From positions 13,342,347 through 13,406,346 of the forward strand of contig CAIIXF020000009.1 of the NCBI GenBank assembly GCA_903813345.2: a stretch of DNA of 64,000 nt, given 5' to 3'. Below, in pieces: positions 49,201 to 60,400 of the stretch. The notes beneath the pieces were generated by a model. That model ran no database searches. It worked only from the letters and a program-made list of their open reading frames with translations, and was not told the DNA's origin. The translations under genes were made by a program, and so were the position numbers. Each line of letters starts with the position of its first letter. The first letter of the stretch is position 1. Source of the DNA: Owenia fusiformis (lineage: Eukaryota; Annelida; Polychaeta; Sabellida; Oweniidae).

Positions 49201-52200
49201 TTGGAGACTAAAACAATACACAATACATGTATATACAATGAAATCTATTTATGAATGTAAGCAACTTACTTGTATATGCTCTGGCATAGAGGACATTGTC
49301 AAGCATAGCACTCTGGTCCAAGTTGAATCTATCTGCAATATCTCTCAGTCTGTCTGGACGACTTTATATATGAAGGAAAACCAAAGAAACTAGTAGATTT
49401 ACTCATATTTCAACAACTACATGTACATGTATGTTTTAAAAAGGGAAACATTTTCTTATTGACCTCAATACTCTGCAAAATCTGTATTCTATCATTTGCT
49501 TTCAACAAAAACTAGTTGTTCTTATGTTTTAAATCATATTTTGGTTCCAAATCATTTTGATATGAACAAAGTTGATGAAACAATATAAAATGATTAAAGG
49601 ATACAATGTGTTTTCTGTATCTATGAAAACAACCTTTCCTCCAGTAAAACCATTAGATCCTGGTAGTTGGGTTGTCACTGAAACAAACAACAAATACCCT
49701 ATTATTCAACAACAAAAATTCCTAGATTCAGCTTATAGTATTTTACCCCTGTTAATTTTTTTTGATTGCTACTATCTTTTGAGTTTTTGAAGAAAATCCC
49801 CAGGATTTATTGATCACGCTCTGATCATTACTAATTTTGTTTAGGAGGAGGGGGATGTTGAGGCATTTTCACGTTGAGAAGTAAATAAATGTACTTATAA
49901 TGTATCTCCAATGTATCTATAATACTGTATAATACAAAATATTGAAAATAATAGACTCACAATTTACAAATGATAATAAAAATAACAGTCACACAATACA
50001 ATAATGGTAAAAACCTAAAAATGTTAACAGTAACAGATAACTTGAGATAAGCAAAAACAGCAACATTAGCAACATTGTACTATATGAAGTGATTTAAATG
50101 TTAAAATACCACAAAGAGTGTGTGACAACTGAGTCTTTCCAGTCCTGAATTCTCCAAAAGCCTCCGTTATAGACATGCTCTCTACTCCTCCACCCATCAA
50201 CTTACTACAACCCGTAGGTCACTCTGATTAATTATGTTATAGACATGCTCTCTACTCCTCCACCCATCAACTTACTACAACTCATAGGTCACTCTGATTA
50301 AACTGGTAATTTCAAAATGCAATCTTGCACAATCTTTATGCTGATAATACCTCATCAATCTCCTTATTTGGAAGTGTAGGACTCTATGTAGAGCTGGCAT
50401 CGAACAGGATTTTAATGTCGACATGTCGGAGCTCTCGATCGACAACGATATCGACATTGTTGGGTCAAATGATATTCGAAAAATGAAAAAAATTTTGAAG
50501 AAAATCCGTCTGAATTTTAGATTTTCTAGGCTTGTAATTAGCAATACGATGCACAATAGTCATCCTCAGTTGTATGTTTTATATTTAACTTACAGGTAAA
50601 ACCATGTTCAAGTATCAGACTTTGACGAAAAAGCAATAAATAGACATAAAACTACGATTTCTGTTCTTATTTCAGGGCAGCCATTGAAAATAAATCTCGA
50701 GGGTAAATCTCGAGGGGCCCCGAGACCTAATTCGAGAGCAGGTAGTCGATCAAAACAAAAAAGAAAATTTGAAAATGTAGGCGGTAAAACACTAAAATAC
50801 ACCATACAGCAGGTAGTAACAAAGATTTTAATTCATAGGGAAATAGCTTATTATGTTGTGAGTTCCGACTGTCGATCAAGAGGCGTTGTGTCGACATGGG
50901 TGTCGCAGAGAGCATTCGACTGACAACCGACCATTCCGACATTTGATGCCAGCTCTAACTCTATGTATTTGCTAGCAAGGCCTATGGACACTATGCAACA
51001 CATTTGTGCACAATAGAGTGAAATAGCCATTAGAAATCTCAAATGTAGCCTTAATGGGAGTTTACATTATTATTAATGATGAACATTTAAATGCAGAAAA
51101 TAGTCTTTTGAAGTGTTGTTCTGAATACATAAAGCCTGTTAAATAAAAGGCTCAATCAAAGAATTATCATTTCCTTAAGAGGTGTAAATTAAGTTGAGCT
51201 CTTGGGAAGGTTCCTGGATTTGTCAAGATGACTGTACTTACTCTAGCTCTGTGCTGCCAGTTGTGATTCTAAAACATTGTTTTCTCTTGTCTGCATACTC
51301 CAAGGCAGTTAGGAATCCACCTGCCTACAAAAAGAGGTTGATGACTACTATAGTAATAGTATAGGGTGTTTCTACCGTACGGTGTCATTAGTAATCTTTT
51401 ATGCCTATGGACAGTGTTCTCCAATAGGCAATGTTGGGTTATACCATTTCTAATACCAACAACTAAGTAATTATTTTACATGGACACAAATTTTACCACT
51501 GTCATAGTCGCAACAAATTTCATTTTTTATGAACATTTTGCATGACCAATGTTGAAAAAATGTGGAGAACCATGCCTATGTGATATAGTTTTACATACCC
51601 CAGCCATTTTGGTTGCTGCTTCTTTGATCTTCTCCATCTTTGCCTCTGAGATTCCCTTAATGGCACAAAGCTTCTTCTTGGTTGTCATTTGAATACCCTG
51701 GAAGTAAGAAAATTAGGATATATGAGATGTAGTATTATCTCTTGGATTTTTTGGAGGTGAGTGCAAATTTTTCAATTTTACAATTCTGACCAAAACAATG
51801 GTCCAATATGTGATATTCTTTTTTCAAGATGGGTGCATTTTCAAGATGGGTGCGAATGGGCTTTTGGATAGTTGCTAGTCTAGTTTTAAAATTTCAAGTC
51901 CACTTCCTTTAATGCATGGAAAATCACATGAGGATGAATGCTTGCACGGTTTACCATGACATTAATAGTCTGTGTTCTGTAATTAATCTTAATATATCTT
52001 GTGTTGAGTGTGGCAAATCTAAGACAGCAAATATTTGTATTTAGAACTTTTTAATTCTGTGGGCTTTTAAGGTTCAGCTGGAAAGTAACATTTTGGTAAA
52101 AAATTGCTATACCTGCACATGTTATTTTCTGGTACATAATTAAGTATGAAGGCATGTGTGTATTTCCTTGCTTTTTTCAGGAAAGTATCATTACACTGTC

Positions 52201-54213
52201 TACTTTTCATTCTGATTTATCAGAGTCCCTCTTTACCTAACGCTTTTGAGAGACTCTGATATATCGTGAAGCAGAACATGTTCCTAGCCAGTGCATTCTC
52301 CAAGTAAATCAGTGTATATGGAGGAATAAATTAGTGCCTAAGAATGCACCGTTCTGTTTTCCCCTTTGTAAACTTTAATTCAATGAATTCATTATGTGGA
52401 AAACTTTTATTTATCTTGATGGTTCTTGTTTTTATATTGAAAATTAATAACTATGATAATGTTGACATACTTCTTTTTTCTTATTATTTTCAAATTTAGA
52501 ATTTAGATTATTTGGGAGGGAATTGTGTTTGGTCACACTCATTAGGCTTTGTCTGATTATGTAATCATGCAACTGCAGGTAATGCCTTCCCATGATACTC
52601 ATGGTCAATAGAACTCTGTAAATAATTTGATTGGTCCGTACATTTTAGGGTTAAAGGAAACATTTATTACAGTCAGTATCCCACAGTCTGAACTATTCCA
52701 AAAGGATAGTAAAGGCTGTGGATCCCACAATGTCTACTTTTAGTAAACCTGGAAACAGGTCAATGGTAGCTCCTGTGTTGTCTGGAAACTTTGAAAGAAA
52801 ATTTGGAAAAACAGGAAGTGTGAAATATCAGAATTCCCTGGAGTTCCCTTTTAACGCCTACCAGATATTCTAAAAGAAGACAATGTAATGATACTTTCCT
52901 GAAAAAAGCAAGGAAATTGATACATGCCTTCATACTTTATTTTGTACCAGAAAATAACATGTGCAGGTATAGCAATTTTTTACCAAAATGTTACTTTTCA
53001 GCTGCACCTTAAAAATAGGTCAAGTTACAAAAGTACATTACATTGCAGAAGGGCAAATTACTTATTATTCATGGAAAAGTATAATTCATTTAATATGACA
53101 GAAAAGTGGGCGATTCCAGAGGTAAAACTGTAAGCTAATAATTAGTATCATATGTAGACCATGGGACGATTGAATAAAGGAGATTTTATGAAACATTAAC
53201 ACATGTATTTTGTGTACATATATTTTACCCTATGCAACTAGTATATCAACACAGTATACAATAATGAATTTAAGAAGTTCAAGTTCAATTCATACCTTTA
53301 CAGTGCAGATACCTGCTTGCTTTAACTTCTTCAAATCTGCTGCATTCTACAAAGCAAAGTTGTTATTGTTGTTTTTGTAAGTTGATACATGTATTAACTC
53401 CAGCCCCATCATCTGCATCTTCTGTATAAGCATTATGTCTCTTCCCCAATGCCTCTTTATTCTCATTATTCAACAGTAATGAATGATGATGATGCAAGAT
53501 ATATTACTTTGTATTTGTATAAAATTGTTTTCTCATACAACTGTCTTAGATTCAACCATCTTTATTCATAATACTCAATACTCATGCAGTACCAAGTTCA
53601 ACTGTTTATTAACTTTTTGGTGACTACTGTACTTGTTGATTTTATACATCATGTACAGTACTGTACCCTGTTACTTAGTTCTGATATAAAAGAAACACAC
53701 CATAACCCATAGGAGAAGAACATTGTGCAATATTTGATTATCTTGCACAGGTAAGAACATCTGTGTATAAGTCTTCACTTACTATGCCTTGATTCTGCAA
53801 TGTGTCTATATCTTGGAAAAATGATTCCTACAAAAATATGAAAACGAAGCATAGGGTAAGTCACATACAGTTTAGTTAAAAAAGTTTAAAGTATACGAGT
53901 TACATTAAAACAATTAAAATATACAAAATATATAAAAAATATATAAAAGGAGTAAAAGAGTATGTCCACGTCAAGCTGTTTACATGTAGATTTTATGCAT
54001 TGCACGATAAGTTAAGGGAGGCCAGGCATTTTGGATTCAATACTTTTCATCATGAAGTGTGCAAAACTGATAGGGCTTTTTCCCTTGTTATTTATGTTGT
54101 TGCTTTACTCTTTCCGATCTCCCCCTTCCTTCTCCTCTATTTCTCCTTACCTCCTCATCCTCCGACTCCACCTCATCCCCTTGGGCAACCACTTGGTCCT
54201 CCATTTCAGTCAT
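37242..54213 (-). CDS. DMC1: Meiotic recombinase DMC1, complete, 13 coding exons, 345 residues
   Basis: RecA/RAD51-family ATPase that forms filaments on resected DNA and catalyses interhomolog strand exchange in meiosis. Coding exons in transcript order: 54213-54151, 53827-53783, 53346-53296, 51697-51599, 51324-51242, 50204-50110, 49677-49605, 49361-49270, 48395-48322, 47353-47239, 44631-44571, 38150-38034, 37311-37242. All phases join and total 1,038 nt, against 340 residues in human. Visible motifs: ESFFQDID at the N-terminus; the HhH region [20 protein letters not shown]; Walker [22 protein letters not shown]; Walker B region [33 protein letters not shown], which separates DMC1 from RAD51; [20 protein letters not shown]-terminus GGISDAKE. 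The ATG follows an acceptor, so a 5' UTR intron exists. The last-but-one intron (38151-44570) contains an opposite-strand gene. Confidence 0.96.
39383..40700 (+). CDS. Carrier protein (T/ACP) - GNAT-like fusion, Ebony C-terminal-like, two exons, 322 residues
   Basis: Residues 1-75 form a phosphopantetheine carrier domain. Helix I is [13 protein letters not shown], and GLNSLHVAQ supplies the attachment serine (Ser35). After a short linker, residues ~95-322 resemble arylalkylamine N-acetyltransferase/GNAT folds ([42 protein letters not shown]). Insect Ebony is A-T-C, where the last domain is a GNAT-fold amine-condensing domain of ~230 residues; this protein matches the T-C part without an adenylation domain. 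Exons are 39383-40213 and 40563-40700. The phase-0 donor is the GTAGGT at 40214; the nearby GTATCA at 40218 would frameshift. An in-frame TGA at 39371 and a possible acceptor just before the ATG suggest a 5' UTR exon. The gene lies wholly inside a DMC1 intron on the other strand. The substrate is unknown. Confidence 0.8.
41088..41093 (+). terminator. Candidate poly(A) signal of the carrier-GNAT gene
   Basis: This is an AATAAA about 390 bp after the stop codon at 40700, on the coding strand and still inside the DMC1 intron. An earlier AATAAA near 40420 falls in the gene's own intron and would truncate the protein. Confidence 0.35.
42290..42640. mobile_element. Long-armed inverted-repeat MITE, diverged copy, in DMC1 intron
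   Basis: The arms around GTAGTTGAATCACCAATCAT and its degraded complement near 42600-42640 flank a CATCGAGAT...GACCCGGATGTACCAAT core. The core is shared with the better preserved copy at 57990-58430. The outer sequence TTTTGCCTGTACGATTACA is also shared. Confidence 0.65.
42745..44564 (+). repeat. ~104-bp satellite array, interrupted by a transposon
   Basis: The units contain CCTTGGAAGAATTAGCAAAA, TATGCCAGATATATTTGCACC and ACCATGTTTACAGTAATGGG. About four units lie left of the insertion (42745-43124) and about four to five right of it (44115-44564). Units differ by few substitutions and a small ACC/AAATTA deletion. Confidence 0.85.
43125..44114. mobile_element. 990-bp hAT-like element inserted in the satellite, 5-bp TSD
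   Basis: The ends CAGGGCCGT and ACGGGCCTG are inverted; the target duplication is GGGAT (43120-43124 and 44115-44119), which interrupts the satellite word AATGGGATAGAAC. The interior holds three to four diverged copies of a unit containing ACTTTGAAAG, CCAGAAAGCACC and AAATAGCATC. No coding frame. Confidence 0.8.
45341..47115 (+). repeat. TIR element with ~175-bp tandem array in DMC1 intron
   Basis: The ends ATGTCCCCACC and GGTGGGGACAT are inverted. Inside are about seven units containing CCAAAATGGCTGCCTTGACA, TTGAAATTGATCTACCAAAC and GCGTAGACAAGACTTTAC, followed by diverged sequence and a (GACG/GACA)n run (ACGGACAGACGG) near 47040-47070. Confidence 0.8.
47455..48049 (-). repeat. Second AGGTCA-rich MITE-like element, DMC1 intron
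   Basis: Reverse orientation of the family seen at 29174. The ends are AATGTCACGACC and TTTGGTGGTGACAT; the interior has CTTGAGAAGGTCA and AAAGGTCAAATCTATAG words in about three to four units. Confidence 0.75.
48520..49222 (-). mobile_element. GGTGACATTTTG-family element split by a LINE
   Basis: 48520-48624 and 49158-49222, read on the minus strand, join to give the same organisation as the solo copy at 34656. The LINE at 48625-49157 interrupts it. Confidence 0.6.
48625..49157 (+). mobile_element. 5'-truncated non-LTR retrotransposon with (AAC)n tail, in DMC1 intron
   Basis: The flanking duplication is CCAAATG (48618-48624 and 49158-49164). The open frame to 48941 encodes only the C-terminal end of a reverse transcriptase polyprotein, with a Cys/His motif [16 protein letters not shown]. 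The 3' end is an (AAC)n repeat. The clade is not determined. Confidence 0.8.
50166..50300. repeat. 70-bp tandem duplication of the 3' splice site of the DMC1 Walker A exon
   Basis: Two 65-bp copies (50166-50230 and 50236-50300, two mismatches, period 70 bp) each contain the acceptor and the first ~39 nt of the DMC1 exon read on the minus strand. The copy nearer the exon body (acceptor next to 50204) is in frame with GEFRTGKTQ. The distal copy has an intact acceptor (next to 50274), but its use would reach an in-frame TAA after SMSIT. Confidence 0.85.
50389..50957. mobile_element. hAT MITE with perfect 8-bp TSD, DMC1 intron
   Basis: The ends TAGAGCTGGCATC and GATGCCAGCTCTA are inverted. The target duplication is ACTCTATG (50381-50388 and 50958-50965). 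CGACAT/ATGTCG words repeat near both ends. A short frame inside (50684-50923) lacks family resemblance. Confidence 0.85.
52066..53020. mobile_element. Foldback element with ~145-bp arms, DMC1 intron
   Basis: Left arm 52066-52210 and right arm ~52870-53020 are inverted copies sharing AAGTAACATTTTGGTAAAAA, CTGCACATGTTATTTTCTGG and GGAAAGTATCATTACA. The loop of ~650 bp is non-coding. Confidence 0.75.
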
Positions 54214-54217
54214 TTCC
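54151..54217 (-). promoter_or_regulatory. DMC1: Start exon of DMC1: acceptor and initiator context
   Basis: On the minus strand a pyrimidine-rich acceptor ending TATTTCAG is followed by GAAATG. The ATG at 54213-54211 opens [11 protein letters not shown], which aligns with the human N-terminus. Because the ATG sits 3 nt after an acceptor, the promoter and a non-coding exon must lie upstream, somewhere in the repeat-rich interval above 54.2 kb; they were not located. Confidence 0.6.
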
Positions 54218-54797
54218 TGAAATACATCACAACATTTAAGATGGTACATGTAGTTTATTTTTAATAACTGGCTAAAGCAAACAAAAGGCTACCTGTAATG
54301 CTGCAATAGAAAACTGAATTGTTCTCCAGCACTCAAGGTCATTTTGAAATCAATAAATTTTATTCTACTATATCACTGCTGGTGTCCCAAGAAAATGTCA
54401 CGGTTTTTTGCAAGTACTTTCTCAGCAATTAATGAATCAAATTAATTGAAATTCTCCAAAAGTAGCCTAAGGAATATATGAAAGAGATCAGTTGCATATT
54501 ATGTGAGAACTGCATGAAAAACAATATCAGAGCTGCGCAATGAGACCTCAATAGCGTTTGTGCTGCTATCAGGTAAGTGAATCTGTCAATCTGTTTTAGT
54601 CTCAAAAACAAGTTTGTCTGTTGGTCAGTGTTATTTTTATTTATTTCATTGTTCTCTGCTTTCAAAACACATTCTGTTTAAATTTTCAGTCATAAGCGAT
54701 AGGGCTATTGAAAAATAATTCAGTAATCAATGCCATAGAACTTCTCAATTCTTCAAGCCACATCAACATACATGTAGGCCTGGGAACATGTAAAAAA

Positions 54798-55735
54798 GAT
54801 TCAAGCCACATCAACGTAAGCCTGGGGTCGAGTCAACAAGTAAAGAGGTGTATTCAATCTTTTTTATACATGTTTCCAGGCCTATGCACATCAAGGATCG
54901 GCCAGTTCATAGGCCTGGGTAACCAAACCTGTTTGACCAAAGCAGTTTGGTTCAGTTCAGTTATTCTACTCGATGAAGTCGTAGATCTGGACTGGAGTAA
55001 GTTAAATACACCTGTTTTTCTATTGGTGCTTCTTTGACGTCCTAGTCTACAACGTCAGGAGAAGTAAGCTAAGCCTATGTCTATGTCTATGTCAATAATC
55101 TGAAAAAGCCTAATAAGCCCATATAAAGCAGATATATAATTTAACAGTGATATAATTTGAATAGAATATAATTTAAAACCTTAACATTTAAAAATAGATC
55201 TATGGTTGAACCATTCACAACTCATTTTACAATTGAAAGGAACCTTCCCGGTTGGCCCCTTGAAAAGATTCAAGCCACATCAACATAAGCCTGGGGTCGA
55301 GTCAACAAGTAAAGAGGTGTATTCAATCTTTTTTATACATGTTTCCAGGCCTATGCACATCAAGGATCGGCCAGTTCATAGGCCTGGGTAACCAAACCTG
55401 TTTGACCAAAGCAGTTTGGTTCAGTTCAGTTATTCTACTCGATGAAGTCGTAGATCTGGACTGGAGTAAGTTAAATACACCTGTTTTTCTATTGGTGCTT
55501 CTTTGACGTCCTAGTCTACAACGTCAGGAGAAGTAAGCTAAGCCTATGTCTATGTCAATAATCTGAAAAAGCCTAATAAGCCCATATAAAGCAGATATAT
55601 AATTTAACAGTGATATAATTTGAATAGAATATAATTTAAAACCTTAACATTTAAAAATAGATCTATGGTTGAACCATTCACAACTCATTTTACAATTGAA
55701 AGGAACCTTCCCGGTTGGCCCCTGTACCCCCTAGG
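54798..55735 (+). repeat. Recent 469-bp tandem duplication upstream of DMC1
   Basis: 54798-55266 and 55267-55735 are almost identical; the one difference I noticed is CAACG versus CAACA near the start. Each copy includes the AATAAGCCCATATAAAGCAG repeat related to the flank of the foldback element at 52-1113. Confidence 0.85.
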
Positions 55736-55739
55736 AAGT

Positions 55740-56391
55740 CCCTTTATGTTGAAATACCCTGGGGCAACTGTCAGGCTACCGCGTTGACATCACCCCTCTT
55801 TACCAGTAGTGCAGGCTTGTTGCTCTGCACTGGGGACCTTTTACATTAAAACATAGATCTGTATATTAAAAACACACCTATTTAATTGCAGTTATTGACA
55901 TAGGCATAGTATGATGATTTAAAACTACTTAGACTGTCACAGTCTAAAATGTCACCAGGTAGAGTGTTCCATTTAGCTATTGTCCTAGTGAAATAGCTAA
56001 ATTTGTATGCATCCGTTCTAGTTGATGGTTGTATGAACTTAGAAGGATGATACAACCTAGTGTTGGTATTGATATGTTGGCGGAAGTATGGAGGCACGTC
56101 GATGGCTGCTAGGTTCTGCTTTCCTTTGTAGAAAAGGAAAACTCTAGCAGCCTCTCGACGCTCCTTCAGTGGCTCCCACTGTAGGTCTTGAAGAGCTTTG
56201 GTGATGCAGCCTGGTTCCCTCGAGTGACATTTGGTTACAAACCTGGCTGCTCTTCTCTGTACCTGTTCCAACATATCAATATATTTTTGTCTGTATGGAT
56301 CCCATGCCGAGCTGGCATACTCTAAATTAGCCCGGACTAGAGACTTATACGCCCGAGGAATCCAAGCACCTTATTGGCTTTGGATACACTA
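55740..56391 (-). mobile_element. Non-LTR retrotransposon 3' fragment (reverse transcriptase C-terminus)
   Basis: Minus-strand frame 56274-55882 reads MLEQVQRRAARFVTK, LQDLQWEPLKERREAARVFL and IAKWNTLPGDILDCDSLSSF, the typical end of LINE-encoded RT polyproteins. Upstream sequence to 56391 continues it (SKANKVLGFLG, LVRANLEYASSAWDP) with a frameshift. 55740-55881 looks like its 3' UTR. Truncated at the 5' end. Confidence 0.85.
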
Positions 56392-56400
56392 GGCTATAGA

Positions 56401-56924
56401 CTAAGAAATTCTCCATCTAAAATGTCACTCGACTTTTTGGCAATTAAAAGTCCCTGCCTGCATTTAGTAGTCATATATTGTCATGTGCATAATTTTGAAA
56501 CCATATCCTAATTATTTCACAAACCCTTTGTTGATTCTGCCATAGTTTCCAATTTGTAAACAGCATTTAGCCTTTTTAATTGGGAACTTTTTTGAAATTT
56601 CCAAAATGGCTGCCATGTGATTCCAGAATTAACATGAGTGTGACGTGACATCACAGTTGCTCGTTCCTAGGTAACAACAAGATCACAATTGCTCGTTTCT
56701 AGATAGCAACAAGATTTTTGATAAAATGGCACAGAATTACCCTGATTAACACCCTTAAAATCCGATTTTCAAAGAATATATTTGGAGAAACAATAAAAGG
56801 TAAGTGGAATAAATTAGAAGATGGTTTCAAGTTACCACAGAAGTCAATTTGATACTCAAGAATGCTTTCTTTGACTCATAATCACAAAAAAGTCGAGTGA
56901 CATTTTAGATGGAGAATTTCTTAG
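56401..56924. mobile_element. MITE with ~38-bp perfect-looking TIRs
   Basis: It starts CTAAGAAATTCTCCATCTAA and ends with the complement, TTAGATGGAGAATTTCTTAG; the repeat continues inward through GTCACTCGACTTTTT. No clear target duplication; non-coding. Confidence 0.8.
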
Positions 56925-57019
56925 TTTGAATATGTGTAGTCCAGCGTAAGTTAAGCCAGTAGCCAATAGAAAAAGACTAGCATGCTAATAGTATGCATTA
57001 CTTATCGCTAAACCTATGG

Positions 57020-57450
57020 GATCCCGGATGGATGGTGCTGACTGTGAAACTGTGAGCTGAGCTTGATGCCTAGCCAAAGACTACTTTCACTTTCGCTTTT
57101 GATTGATCAATTTTTCAAAATTATTTAAAATCCAATGAAACTTCAAAGTGTACTTTGAAACAATCTAGCTGAAATATAAGATAACATTAGTTGAATAATA
57201 AACTTAACAATAGTTTGAGCAAGTTCTTTACCTAATCTAACCTGTTATTGTTCCAAAATGTTCACAATATGTGAGAAACCGTTCCGAATTCTTCGTCTGC
57301 GGAAGTTTGGTGTCAGAGGTCATGACCTATCCTTGTAAACGAGGCTACGAAAATCCCACGTGCGAATTTGATACCTCAGTGAAGCGTAGATCGCAGAGAG
57401 GACACATTTTCTCTAATTTACGCAATAATCTCCACATCAGACAAACAACA
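57020..57450 (+). promoter_or_regulatory. Putative promoter and 5' UTR of SNU13
   Basis: This stretch directly precedes the ATG-only exon. It is less AT-rich than its surroundings from 57270 on and contains a CACGTG E-box at about 57357. No TATA box at a convincing distance was seen. An open frame at 57271-57477 overlaps it but does not join the SNU13 frame and shows no family resemblance, so I read it as leader. The transcription start cannot be placed by eye. Confidence 0.4.
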
Positions 57451-60400
57451 ATGGTAAGTTCAACATTCAGGAACTAGTTCTGATCAAGCTTTTCTTTTAT
57501 TATTCAAATAATTTACTTGTAAAACGAATCTAAATGCAAACCGGAAGTTATTTTTTCAAAACAAAAATGACAAAAATCTGAAAAATTCAAGATCTAGACT
57601 AGAAATTAGAAAATTAAGATCGGTATTTCTTGGTTGAATGTTTATTTTTGAAATTTGTGACCTGTATATTGGAACTACGCTTTGAACACTTGGTTTTGGA
57701 TCAAATATCGTTATCTGATGGAATCAATAGAGTCCCATATGGGGTTGATTTTTCAGGTAATCTGACCAGATGCAGTATGTTAATAATCCCATAAACGGAG
57801 TTCGGAGGGATATAGAGAACGCCTCCATCCGTCCCTCCGGGCAATAATTCAAATACCGTTGGCCTGATTTTGTTCATATTTTGTACATATATACAGGTAT
57901 GGAGGTAGAAATTCTGCTCGAAAGCTTATTTTCAGAATGGCTGCTCTTATCCCGTACCAGGACTATAGTCCTGTAACGAGCGCATTCTTTTGTTGGGAGA
58001 ATTATCAATTATCTACGCCCCTTACACTTAAGATACCTACTTCAATAGATTCCTGGATATTTTAGCATTCTTTTCCTGTAGTTGAATCCACAATTGTTTG
58101 GGTATATCGGCAGAATGTGAACATTTTTTTTTTCATCGAGAGATATTCCATCACTTTCCAAGATGGCGGTTGAATTTAAAAGGGGATTCCCCTTTTGACT
58201 GACCCGGAAGTGGCCCGGATGTACCAATAAATGGAAGAATTTGACGGTTGAAATAAGTTCAATATTACACGCAAATATTGCGATCAAAAACGAAAATTTC
58301 TTTGTTCTGCCGATAAACCCAGACAATTGTGGATTTAACTACACGAAAAGAATGCTAAAATACCAAGGAATCTATTGAAATAGGTATCTTAAGTGTAAGA
58401 AGCGTAGAAAATTCTCCCATGTTGTAATCGTACAGGCAAAAAATATAAACCCAGTAACCTTCAGTGACCTCGGGGCGCCATTTTGGAAATCTGTTCAAAT
58501 TCGCTATATTTCGTCAGTTTTGGCAGCTTGTTCTGAACTGGTAAAATGGAGAAAATTTTTAGTAACAACCAATAAACTAGAAGCGAGTAGAAATAATCTG
58601 ATTTACGTCATTAAATGCTCAAAATTCAGTCATATTTGAAATCTACATGTAAAAGTACATCCAGCAATATGGTTTTGTTTTGAAAATTGTTTGTCAACTT
58701 TCAAAATTTAATAATTTTTGAAAATGTGACTTCTAGTTCGGGTTGATTCCCCATAGACCCCATGTTACAAAATCACTAATAGTGAAATATCTTTTCTTGT
58801 ATTGGACAGATAACATTTTTTTATTGGATATATTTTGATTTGCATAACTATTAGATACATAAGAGTTATATGAAAATTTAATCACTAAAATAGATGTACA
58901 GTAATTTAAGTTAAAGGGAACTTTCTACTGCACTGTATACCCACCATGCTATCTGACCCAAACGAGCCACTTGGTGGTGAAATTGGTCACTACCTCCTCG
59001 CATCTGCATTATCTAGATGGAGATATGAACTCACATTCTAGACAGAGATGTTTAATGTTACTCTTATTCTGAAATAGCAAGCAAGTTAAGCACATTTGTC
59101 GAAATTAATGAATATTGTAAATTGCTTTAATATGACAGCCAGTTTAATTTGGAGGATTTGACAAATGAACAGTCAAATTAAGTCTCTGCCAATTGTTGGG
59201 GAAAAAAATTCAAGGGGATTTCCAGTAAATTCCTTTTCAATATGTTACCTTGCATGCAGATTAATGTCAGTGTGAAGTGAGTAATTGTCAATCCACCAAA
59301 TTAAATAGCCACTAAAATTTCAAAATTTCCCCAATCTACCAAATTAAAGCAATTTACAGTATATCACTCATCCTAGTATTCTGTGATTCCGCGTCGCCGC
59401 AGAAAAACCGCAGAAATTTGCATTTTCAAATTTTTTGCAGAATTTTTGTTTTGGCACGGAATTTCGCGGAAAACATGATTTTTCCAGTTGACCAACTCAT
59501 CTCATATTTGTCACTCACCTAAACACCCAAAGACTCCGCTCGTTTGTTGTTAGATACTTGTGTTTTGTCAGATTTTCAAGAGGAAATCTGAAATCTGTTT
59601 TAAATTCTCGAACTTCCGCCTTTGCACTTAGAGGTAAGACTGCGTCTAACATAATCACGAAATTTGAAACCAATGACAGTCCCTCGTAATTGTTTTGCAA
59701 TAATATGTCTAATATTGTATTCTATTGTATTCTAACGCAAATAATCATGCTTCTTCTTGCGTTTTACTTCGTCATATATAAATAGACAACATCTGAATTC
59801 CCTGCATATTGATCTGTAATTGCGTAAAAGTTCGAATTTCGTGATAGTTCACAAGTGAGCATTTGGTAAGTTTTGTCGCTAATTACATTGCATCTGGTGT
59901 TATTACTGCAGTTGTCCATTATCGCCGAATAAAGCAGCATGAGTGAAGTTCAAGAATTGTTTATTTTTGGAGAAAATTATTGATTTTAGCAAGAATTTCA
60001 CTTTTTGCACATACTTTTACCACAAAATTTCACTTTTCCCCGTGCAGAATTTGGCTTTTTCATGCAGAAATTCTGCGCAGAATTAGCATTTTTCTCATGC
60101 AGAAAACTAGGATGTGTGATATTAGTGGCTTCATAGTTCACACAAACAAATTATTCTGATTGTTTTTGTAGACTGAAGAAGTAAACCCCAAAGCTTATCC
60201 TCTGGCTGACCCACAGTTGACCCAGAAAGTGCTTGATATTCTGCAACAGGCTGCTAACTACAAACAGCTCAAGAAAGGTGCAAATGAAGGTAAAGAGGAT
60301 TTATGGTGGTCAATCACTGGTTGAATAAAGTGTGGTCAGTGTGCTAAAAATAAGGTCGCCAAACATCAAAATGCAAAATCATAACATGTTGCAGATGTTG

